A DNA stretch of 6,615 bases from Bacteroidota bacterium (GTDB lineage Bacteria > Bacteroidota > Ignavibacteria > Kryptoniales > JAKASW01), in the NCBI GenBank assembly GCA_021789755.1, contig JAJYJD010000196.1, positions 1-6,615 on the forward strand, written 5' to 3'. Below the pieces are notes generated by a model. That model saw nothing but the letters and a program-made list of their open reading frames with translations, made no database searches and was not told the DNA's origin. Shown here piece by piece: positions 1 to 4,600 of this stretch. Both the position numbers and the translations under genes were made by a program. How positions within the stretch are numbered: the first letter of the stretch is position 1; each line of letters starts with the position of its first letter.

Positions 1-909
1 TTCTTCGCAGACGTAACGACGAACGAGGCGTACCAGTCTTCGATACTGAAGCAGAAGATACTTCCGAACCTGCACAGGAACATCGTCTGCGGGAATTCGC
101 TCATCGGGACTGACATCATGGATGGCGAGCTTTTCTCCAGCGTTGACGAAAGCAAGTTGAAGCCGATGAACCTCGAGGACGCATTCCCCGAAGTGATGAA
201 GCGCGGTGGTTTTGATGCGGTGGTGGGGAATCCACCGTATGTGAGGAGCCAGAAATTAGAAGAATCTATTAAAGACTACTTAACACAAAGTTTCAAATCG
301 GCTTCTTATCAACCTGACACTTTTGCATTTTTTATTGAGAGAGCCATTGGACTGCTCTGCCAGAAAGGCCGATTTGGCTATATAATTCCCAACGGAATTC
401 TGACAAATTACTATTATGAGCCGTTGAGGAAACATATCCTTGATACGTGCCGTGCCCAAACAATTGTCAACCTTCGAAGCGGAGTTTTCCAAGGAGTTGG
501 GGTTGACACTTCGATTCTCATTTTAGCCAAAGAGTTCAACTCAAAAGAGAGATCAGAGAACTTTGTCCATATTGGTGAATGCAACTCTGCTTTATCTAAA
601 GTGGAAACACCATCAAACGTTATACTACAGAAGGAAATCGATTCTCTTCAGGGTACACCGTTCAATACGAATCTCGACATGGTTGCGCTGCCTTTGATTG
701 CCAAGGTGAGCAAACGATCAGTTCCGCTTAGGAGGTTTGTCGAAGTAAAAGCAGGAATGAAAGTGAGGAAAGATTTTGTCGTTGGGAAACCCAAAAGCGG
801 AAAGTTCAAAAAGTTCATCTTGGGATCTTCTATAAGTCCCTATGGACTAATCTGGAAAGACAAGTGGGTACATTATGATAAGTCTCTCGAGTCCCGTTTC
901 ACAAACTAA
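1..909 (+). CDS. Type IIG restriction-methyltransferase (Eco57I-like), internal part: adenine methyltransferase core, 5' end outside window, ends at premature TAA
   Basis: An open frame enters from the left edge and runs to TAA at 907-909 (302 codons), so the ATG at 118 is internal, not a start. Codons before 118 read ILPNLHRNIVCGNSLIG, a stretch typical of Eco57I/type IIG enzymes ahead of motif IV. The catalytic NPPY of N6-adenine methyltransferases lies at 229-240 in the context VVGNPPYVRS, followed by a Rossmann-like block (FGYIIPNGILTNYYYEPLR). The part after about 680 looks like the start of the TaqI-type target-recognition domain. In this family one polypeptide carries an N-terminal nuclease, the methyltransferase and a DNA-recognition domain; the nuclease part would lie left of the window. 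The same frame continues beyond the TAA with the rest of the recognition domain (next entry), so this is most likely a nonsense-interrupted gene. The family assignment is firm; exact specificity cannot be read. Confidence 0.85.
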   Translation, partial: FFADVTTNEAYQSSILKQKILPNLHRNIVCGNSLIGTDIMDGELFSSVDESKLKPMNLEDAFPEVMKRGGFDAVVGNPPYVRSQKLEESIKDYLTQSFKSASYQPDTFAFFIERAIGLLCQKGRFGYIIPNGILTNYYYEPLRKHILDTCRAQTIVNLRSGVFQGVGVDTSILILAKEFNSKERSENFVHIGECNSALSKVETPSNVILQKEIDSLQGTPFNTNLDMVALPLIAKVSKRSVPLRRFVEVKAGMKVRKDFVVGKPKSGKFKKFILGSSISPYGLIWKDKWVHYDKSLESRFTN

Positions 910-1416
910 GCGTTCAGGGACGAGGCTGTCTTCTTGGCGGACGAAAAGATCCTTATCCGACAAGTGATGGGTGTCGGCCGCATTTTTGCAACCATTGACA
1001 CTCATAGATACTACTGTGATCAGACTATCTACTGTTTGATCTCCGAGACCGATACCCCAAACATCAAATACCTTCTTGGCTTGATCAGTTCTAAACTGCT
1101 CGCTTTCTACTTTGAGAAGAAGATGTCTGATAGAAAAGAGACATTCCCCAAAATCAAAGGGGTTCAGATTGAGGAACTACCTATTTGTGCGATCGATGTT
1201 TCAGTTGAATCGGACAAAGCTCTCCACGACCACGTTGTCAAACTTGTCGAGCGGATGCTGGCGGCGAAAGAGGAGCTGAGCAAGGCCAAGACTGAAGCCG
1301 AAACAACTCGTCTTGAGCGCGAGTGCGAATCGTTGGACCGCCAGATCGATGAGGCGGTGTACCAGCTTTATGGGTTGACGGAGGAAGAGATAAAGATAAT
1401 GACGTCTGAACCATGA
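910..1416 (+). pseudogene. C-terminal remainder of the type IIG enzyme (target-recognition domain and coiled-coil tail), severed by in-frame TAA
   Basis: This segment is in exactly the same frame as the preceding methyltransferase part and is separated from it only by TAA 907-909. It resumes at once with family-like sequence: AFRDEAVFLADEKILIRQV, the usual 'EKILxRQ' block of TaqI-like specificity domains. It then has YCDQTIYCLI, LLGLISSKLLAFYF and FPKIKGVQIEELPI, and a heptad-rich tail ending DRQIDEAVYQLYGLTEEEIKIM, a classic ending for these enzymes. A TTG at 934 could be called a start, but it has no ribosome binding site and lies inside the domain, so an independent gene is unlikely. The final codons (S-E-P) and the TGA at 1414-1416 lie inside the palindromic repeat that starts at 1406. 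If translation stops at 909 the enzyme lacks most of its DNA-recognition domain and should be inactive. Single-base sequencing error and stop-codon readthrough remain alternatives. Confidence 0.8.
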
Positions 1417-1491
1417 TTTACACGATTAATAGATTACCATGATTAGAAGAGGATCCTGCCAATCATGAGAATCAAGTTAATCAAGGTTCAG
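1406..1491. repeat. Long imperfect palindrome of the GATT/AATC repeat family (copy 1)
   Basis: The left arm begins CTGAACC (1406-1412) and carries GATT at 1415, 1424, 1432 and 1441, spaced 8-9 nt. The right arm runs from AATCATG (1461-1467) through TTAATC (1477-1482) to GGTTCAG (1485-1491). CTGAACC pairs with GGTTCAG, GATTAA (1424-1429) with TTAATC, and CATGATT (1438-1444) with AATCATG, so the whole can fold into one long interrupted hairpin with a 16-nt loop. The left arm overlaps the last codons and stop of the restriction gene. Related arms recur at 1511-1565, 2026-2120 and 3899-3934. It may also act as a transcription stop for the restriction gene, though there is no U tract. Confidence 0.75.
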
Positions 1492-1510
1492 ACTATGGAG
1501 GAAATTAGAG

Positions 1511-1587
1511 GATTACCATGATTAGGACAGCCATCATGGAAATCGTTAAATCAAGAAAATCATGGTGCGGACCAGTTGAGGAGGTAA
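1511..1587. repeat. GATT/AATC repeat copy 2: hairpin plus 'start-side' flank carrying a Shine-Dalgarno
   Basis: GATTACCATGAT (1511-1522) and ATCATGGAAATC (1533-1544) are inverted at 11 of 12 positions around a 10-nt loop. The 15-mer GATTACCATGATTAG at 1511-1525 is an exact direct repeat of 1432-1446. The unit continues with TCAAGAAAATCATGG (1551-1565) and ends in GAGGAGGTAA (1578-1587), the ribosome binding site of the next gene. TCAAGGAAATCATGG at 2044-2058 differs from the 1551 copy at one position and is also followed, 11 nt on, by GAGGAGGTAA. The repeat family therefore supplies the translation signal of the GxxExxY gene. Confidence 0.75.
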
Positions 1588-1590
1588 GCG

Positions 1591-1995
1591 ATGACTGATG
1601 AGAAGATGAAATTTGAAGACATTACTCGAAGGATAATCGGTTGTGCCATGAAGGTGCACTCCACGCTTGGGAACGGTTTTCAGGAGGTCGTTTATCAGCG
1701 TGCTCTGGCACTTGAGATGTCTTACGATGGGCTGTCATTTGAGCGCGAAAAGGAAATGGAAATCTTTTATCGCGGGGAGAGTATCGGGACGAGAAGAGCT
1801 GATTTCTTCGTCGAAGGTTGTATTATGGTGGAACTAAAAGCTCTTACTGAGCTTCAGGACGTTCACCTTGCACAGGCTATGAATTACTTAGAAGCTAATA
1901 ATATGGAAGTCGGATTACTGATAAATTTCGGAGCCACAAGCCTCCAATTTAAGAGAGTCCATAATAAGAAATATTCTGAAGAGATGAATAATTGA
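1591..1995 (+). CDS. GxxExxY protein (PD-(D/E)XK nuclease-like family)
   Basis: The product is 134 aa, a normal length for this small family. It begins at ATG 1591 with GAGGAGG six to seven bases upstream, so the start is secure. The name-giving motif is G29-F-Q-E32-V-V-Y35, preceded by IIGCAMKVHSTLGNGF, which matches the usual 'A..VH..LG.G..E..Y' block. The later pattern D71 (RRADFFV) ... E81-L-K83 (VELKAL) is the PD-(D/E)XK-like metal-site signature. Q95 in the following helix (LAQAMNYL) and the strand GLLINFG also fit that fold. The biological function of GxxExxY proteins is not settled; nuclease activity is predicted from the fold, not shown. Both sides of the gene are copies of the same palindromic repeat, and it lies downstream of a broken restriction gene, so it looks like a small accessory or mobile cassette. 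There is no signal peptide or membrane segment. Confidence 0.9.
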   Translation: MTDEKMKFEDITRRIIGCAMKVHSTLGNGFQEVVYQRALALEMSYDGLSFEREKEMEIFYRGESIGTRRADFFVEGCIMVELKALTELQDVHLAQAMNYLEANNMEVGLLINFGATSLQFKRVHNKKYSEEMNN

Positions 1996-2025
1996 TAAGC
2001 AAGATGCGTCTCACAAGACCTATTG

Positions 2026-2120
2026 ATCATGGCAATCCATAAATCAAGGAAATCATGGTTCTGACAGTGGAGGAGGTAAAGGTGGTGAAAGAGGTCTGAG
2101 CCATGATTTATGAGATTTAA
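2026..2120. repeat. GATT/AATC repeat copy 3, an apparently empty unit
   Basis: After the GxxExxY gene the sequence has ATCATGGCAATCC followed by TCAAGGAAATCATGG (2044-2058) and GAGGAGGTAA (2070-2079), matching the leader of the GxxExxY gene. Instead of a gene there is only a six-codon frame, GTG at 2082 to TGA at 2097-2099. The end-side motif CTGAGCCATGATTTA (2096-2110) follows, resembling CTGAACCATGATTTA at the restriction gene's end (1406-1420). AAATCATGG (2050-2058) and CCATGATTT (2101-2109) form a perfect 9-bp inverted pair. The mini-frame is not called as a gene. Confidence 0.65.
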
Positions 2121-2179
2121 ATGTTTGTGGCCCGGAAGACCCGCAACACCAGTTCATCCTTTGATTTTCCCTTGATAAA

Positions 2180-2266
2180 GCTCAGGGTCGCTCATCCTTC
2201 GATTCACTTCGTTCGCTCGGGATGACTCTGCTTTTCTATCCCACCCCTACGCGTGTCACCCTGAGC
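2180..2266. repeat. Nested inverted repeat, MITE-like intergenic element
   Basis: GCTCAGGGT (2180-2188) and ACCCTGAGC (2258-2266) are perfect 9-bp inverted ends. Inside lies a second pair, TCATCC (2192-2197) and GGATGA (2219-2224), whose loop contains TTCACTTCGTTCGCTC. Such 'TCACCCTGAGCGA' and 'TTCGTTCGCTCGGGATGA' sequences resemble short dispersed intergenic repeats of many bacterial genomes; that resemblance is from memory. No coding frame is convincing here. The rest of 2121-2300 holds only a weak pair around 2286-2304 (GCCTGCC/GGTAGGC, one wobble). Confidence 0.6.
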
Positions 2267-2329
2267 GAGGAACTTTAGTCCCGAGCCTGCCTGACCGGTA
2301 GGCCGAACGGCGAAGGGCGATGGGCTGCC

Positions 2330-2478
2330 GATTGTCAACGTCTCCTCAAGTTGCCCGTCAATGTGTGGAGGACCACCCGCGCCGGCGGGACAGACGACGC
2401 GGCAATCCCAAACACCAAGCCTGCAGACCGTACCACCATGCAGGGGATCGTCACGTCGTGGTGCCTTCGGCCCCACTC
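2330..2478 (-). ncRNA. Candidate IS110 bridge RNA in the element's 3' non-coding end
   Basis: Directly after the transposase stop, reading the minus strand, a run of local hairpins appears. First, 2476-2458 is GTGG-G-GCC-GAA-GGC-A-CCAC, fully paired except one G/A mismatch. Second is a compound stem: ATCCC (2448-2444) with GGGAT (2409-2405), enclosing CTGCA (2443-2439) with TGCAG (2425-2421), a 13-nt terminal loop and an 11-nt one-sided bulge. Third, CCCGC-CGGC-GCGGG is at 2389-2376. Fourth, GTGG-TCCT-CCAC at 2376-2365 shares one base with the third. The segment is more GC-rich than its surroundings and has no credible gene. Known biology: IS110 recombinases use an element-encoded bridge RNA with target- and donor-binding loops; IS1111-like members are reported to place it 3' of the transposase. 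Assignment to this locus is inference, and the 5' and 3' ends are approximate. Confidence 0.5.
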
Positions 2479-3813
2479 CTACTGATGAACCACCTCGATG
2501 GGAGCAAGGAGCCATCCAAGCTTCCGGGCTTCCTTGCTTAGATATTTTATTTTTTGGACTTCGTACCGCTCCTGATATTTCCTGACTCCCTCCTCGACAT
2601 ATGATATTCCCTTGGTCATAATGTTGTAGAATAGAACGGCGATTTTTCTGGCGGTTGCCTTTATAGCAACCATCGGTCCTCTACGGGCTTTGATGCGTCT
2701 ATAAAATGCTCCGAGCGCCGAGTTCTTGCTCTTTCCTACAGATTGTGCAGCCAACCGGAATATGCGGCCTACCCTTGTGTGCACCCTGCGTCTTCTCTTC
2801 TTAGTGCTTTTCCCGGATTGATGCATATTAGGAGCCAGGCCAGCCCATGCAGTAAAATGCTTATGTGTTTTCCAATGGGTCAGGTCTAATCCAACTTCGG
2901 AAAGAACATCCAGCAATGTCATGTCAGTCAGTCCGGCCATGGCTGCAGGATTTTTCCCGTCGGTCAGCTTCATTAACTGCGTATGGAGATCCTCGATGTT
3001 CGGCCGGTGGTGTCGTATCGGTTTGCCTTTGTCAATGTTCTCTGGAACCTTTTTCTCATCTGTCATCATCTTAAGCACCGCCTCTATCTGCTTGTCACAC
3101 ATGGCAATTTGATGCTGATAGAAATCCCAGCACTCCACCGCTTGCTTGAGCGCAAATATGTGCTCTCCTCGATAGTTCCCTTTCAGTGATGCCACCACTT
3201 CTTTCGCCTTGTGTGCCACGATTTGTTTGTCACACAACGCCAGAAGTTTCTGCGGGTCACGCTCCCCGCCGATAATGGCCCGCAGTACCCTCATCCCGCT
3301 GGCACCCTGTATCTGGCTTATCACTGTCTGGAGCTTGAGATTCATCAGTTCAAGGGCCTTATGCATATGCTGGACATGCTGGGCCGCCAAGCTTATGTGA
3401 TCGTCACGCAGTCGAACGTAGCTGCGAAGCTCCCGGATCTTATCCGGAGGAATGAACGACGGCCGTAATAGTCCATGGGTATGCAACTGCCGTAACCATT
3501 CGCAGTCCGATACATCCGACTTCCGTCCTGGAACATGTCTCACATACGCCGCATTCACCACGCACACCTCGAACCCGGCAGCTTCCAGCATCTCGTAAAA
3601 TGCGATCCAGTATACTCCCGTGGCTTCCATTGCAATTGTCGTTACTTTGTGCGAACGCAAATACTCCACTGCTTCCTCGTATGACTCCGTAAACGTTGGG
3701 AAGTTCCTCACCGGTCCATCCGGTACCGATATAAATATCTTCTCACTCCCGATATCTATACCGGCAGCATGTGCATTCACTATTCCGATTATACCTTTTA
3801 TACCTTCTGACAC
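2479..3813 (-). CDS. IS110-family transposase (DEDD/serine recombinase)
   Basis: The product is 444 aa from GTG 3813. GGAGG stands four bases before this GTG, whereas the upstream ATG at 3837 has no Shine-Dalgarno, so GTG is preferred (ATG would give 452 aa). The N-terminal RuvC-like DEDD domain shows D20 (AGIDIGSEK), E63 (AMEATGVYW), and D100 and D103 (GRKSDVSDCEWL). A helical middle contains AAQHVQHMHKALELMNL. The C-terminal Transposase_20-type domain has LLDVLSEVG, AWAGLAPNMHQSGKS with the expected nucleophilic Ser near 333, then a basic KKRRRRV stretch. No frameshift or stop is seen, so the gene is probably functional. It inserts and excises the element with the DEDD and Ser residues in one composite site, guided by a bridge RNA. 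IS110 versus IS1111 subgroup is not certain from the protein alone; the structured 3' flank leans to the IS1111-like arrangement. Confidence 0.93.
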   Translation of the reverse strand: MSEGIKGIIGIVNAHAAGIDIGSEKIFISVPDGPVRNFPTFTESYEEAVEYLRSHKVTTIAMEATGVYWIAFYEMLEAAGFEVCVVNAAYVRHVPGRKSDVSDCEWLRQLHTHGLLRPSFIPPDKIRELRSYVRLRDDHISLAAQHVQHMHKALELMNLKLQTVISQIQGASGMRVLRAIIGGERDPQKLLALCDKQIVAHKAKEVVASLKGNYRGEHIFALKQAVECWDFYQHQIAMCDKQIEAVLKMMTDEKKVPENIDKGKPIRHHRPNIEDLHTQLMKLTDGKNPAAMAGLTDMTLLDVLSEVGLDLTHWKTHKHFTAWAGLAPNMHQSGKSTKKRRRRVHTRVGRIFRLAAQSVGKSKNSALGAFYRRIKARRGPMVAIKATARKIAVLFYNIMTKGISYVEEGVRKYQERYEVQKIKYLSKEARKLGWLLAPIEVVHQ

Positions 3814-3898
3814 GTTACCTCCATCTCCCTTTAACATTTGCCACGATCAAGCCCGAAGGTGGATATGTAATAAGTTCGCTACTGTACGGGATATCATG

Positions 3899-3934
3899 AC
3901 TGAACCACGATTCACCAAATGATTAACCACAAAT
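3899..3934. repeat. GATT repeat copy 4 at the edge of the IS110 element
   Basis: ACTGAACCACGATTC (3899-3913) followed by AATGATTAACCAC matches the end-side arm at 1405-1437 (TCTGAACCATGATTTAC...GATTAA...). It is the same orientation and the same CTGAACCAYGATT head, with GATT again repeated. It stands about 85 nt upstream of the transposase start and is used here as evidence that host-type sequence resumes at this point. Confidence 0.55.
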
Positions 3935-4044
3935 CTTCGGAACAAGTCTCGCGTTCGGGCATCGTTGCACCATGGAGCCGCCTGTTACACTGCTCGATCG
4001 TCGCTCCGCAATATCATTCCCCTCGACGGTTCATTTCAATGATT

Positions 4045-4065
4045 AATCCTGGCCCCTCCAGGATT
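4045..4065 (-). terminator. Stem-loop 3' of the rubrerythrin gene (possible terminator)
   Basis: AATCCTGG and CCAGGATT form a perfect 8-bp stem around a 5-nt loop, starting 20 nt after the rubrerythrin stop codon. The position suits a terminator for that gene. However, no U-rich run follows on either strand, so a plain intrinsic terminator is doubtful. It may instead be part of a dispersed intergenic repeat occupying 3936-4085, in which no gene is visible. Confidence 0.35.
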
Positions 4066-4085
4066 GGTGTCTCGCAATGACATTG

Positions 4086-4511
4086 CTACTTTCCTAGTGT
4101 GTCAAGGGCTTTCTGGAACCTGCCGGCGTGGGATTTCTCAGCGCGGGCGAGAGTCTCGAACCAGGTTGCAATCTCCGCGAATCCTTCTTCCCTCGCAGTC
4201 TTGGCAAATCCGGGATACATCTCCGTGTACTCGTAAGTTTCACCGGTAACCGCTGAGCCGAGATTCTTCTTAGTGTCGCCGACCTCAACGTTCGTAACGG
4301 GATCTCCGACTTCTTTCAGAAAATCGAAGTGACCAAATGCGTGGCCTGTCTCGCCTTCTGCTGTATCGCGGAACACGCCGGCTACATCAGGGTAGCCTTC
4401 GATGTCGGCTTGTCTGGCGAAATAGAGGTAGCGTCGGTTCGCTTGCGATTCGCCGGCGAATCCTTCCTTGAGACAGCTGTAAGTCTTGGTTCCTTTCAAT
4501 GGCTTTGCCAT
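4086..4511 (-). CDS. Rubrerythrin-like diiron protein, without rubredoxin domain
   Basis: The product is 141 aa from ATG 4511, with AGGAGG five to six bases upstream; a longer frame to 4568 runs through the promoter and is rejected. It has the ferritin-like four-helix diiron ligands in rubrerythrin spacing: E21 (AGESQANRRY), E54 and H57 (GETGHA), E94 and E97 (EYTEMYPGFAK), E125 and H128 (EKSHAGRF). E97 and H57 correspond to the redox-switching ligand pair of classical rubrerythrin. Classical rubrerythrins (about 190 aa) add a C-terminal rubredoxin domain with two CPxC-type motifs; here the chain ends right after the diiron domain (ALDTLGK) and the only cysteine is C13. The likely role is cytoplasmic reduction of hydrogen peroxide in an anaerobe or microaerophile, with electrons from a separate rubredoxin or other donor. 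It is probably monocistronic, with its own promoter 45-75 nt upstream, and is transcribed in the same direction as the leu genes. Confidence 0.92.
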   Translation of the reverse strand: MAKPLKGTKTYSCLKEGFAGESQANRRYLYFARQADIEGYPDVAGVFRDTAEGETGHAFGHFDFLKEVGDPVTNVEVGDTKKNLGSAVTGETYEYTEMYPGFAKTAREEGFAEIATWFETLARAEKSHAGRFQKALDTLGK

Positions 4512-4533
4512 GTCTTCCTCCTGCTTAATTTGG

Positions 4534-4558
4534 TTATGATAATAGTAATCGATATTAT
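4534..4558. promoter_or_regulatory. Fur/PerR-like operator overlapping the rubrerythrin promoter
   Basis: ATAATA (4539-4544) and TATTAT (4553-4558) are inverted around 8 nt in a very A/T-rich tract. TTATGATAATAGTAA (4534-4548) agrees with the PerR consensus TTATAATNATTATAA at 11 of the 14 defined positions. The site covers the edge of the -10 box and the expected transcription start, where a repressor would block initiation. Control of rubrerythrin by PerR is known in several anaerobes; which Fur-family protein acts here is inferred. Confidence 0.55.
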
Positions 4559-4585
4559 TATAAAGCATGGAGGTGAAAAGGTCAA
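4557..4585 (-). promoter_or_regulatory. Sigma70-type promoter of the rubrerythrin gene
   Basis: Reading the minus strand, TTGACC (4585-4580) is followed after exactly 17 bases by a perfect TATAAT (4562-4557). The start of transcription would fall near 4550, giving a leader of about 40 nt up to ATG 4511 with AGGAGG before it. The whole promoter fits between the leuB stop (4601) and rubrerythrin, so this gene need not depend on the leu operon. Confidence 0.8.
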
Positions 4586-4600
4586 GTCTGAGACTCGAGA

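Larger units (their letters stand above)
2300..3899 (-). mobile_element. IS110-family insertion sequence (ends approximate)
   Basis: The element is recognised from its intact DEDD/Ser transposase (2479-3813) plus structured non-coding DNA 3' of it. IS110-family elements lack classical terminal inverted repeats and usually make no target duplication, so the exact ends cannot be read from one copy. I place the right limit near 3899, where a host-type repeat (CTGAACCACGATTC at 3900-3913) begins. I place the left limit near 2300, between the host-type 'ACCCTGAGCGAGG' repeat and the GC-rich hairpin segment. The resulting size of about 1.6 kb is normal for the family. It lies between a GxxExxY gene and rubrerythrin and disrupts no recognisable gene, only repeat-rich intergenic DNA. 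Confidence 0.65.

Noticed and set aside
118..120. ATG as start of the methyltransferase gene
   Set aside because: The frame is open to the left edge, and the upstream codons encode the expected conserved stretch before NPPY, so this methionine is internal.
934..936. TTG start of an independent 160-aa gene
   Set aside because: There is no Shine-Dalgarno, it is in frame with the upstream half, and it sits inside a conserved specificity-domain block; it is the severed tail of one gene.
1406..1565. CRISPR-like or simple tandem repeat array
   Set aside because: The GATT units are 8-9 nt apart without unique spacers of constant length, and the arms are inverted, giving palindromes rather than a CRISPR array.
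2405..2448. Guide match between the candidate bridge-RNA bulge and the repeat at the IS edge (shared TTGGTG)
   Set aside because: Six bases is what chance would give in this much sequence, and the exact element ends are unknown.
2204..2585. Short proteins in both directions in the IS 3' region (about 70-103 aa)
   Set aside because: They are low-complexity, Arg/Pro/Gly-rich translations of GC-rich hairpin DNA with no good ribosome binding site and no recognisable domain.
3814..3837. ATG 3837 as transposase start
   Set aside because: It has no Shine-Dalgarno, while GTG 3813 has GGAGG at a workable distance and gives a normal N terminus before AGIDIGSEK.
2865..3922. Several plus-strand frames opposite the transposase
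   Set aside because: They are antisense shadows of an intact, clearly recognised gene and resemble no family.
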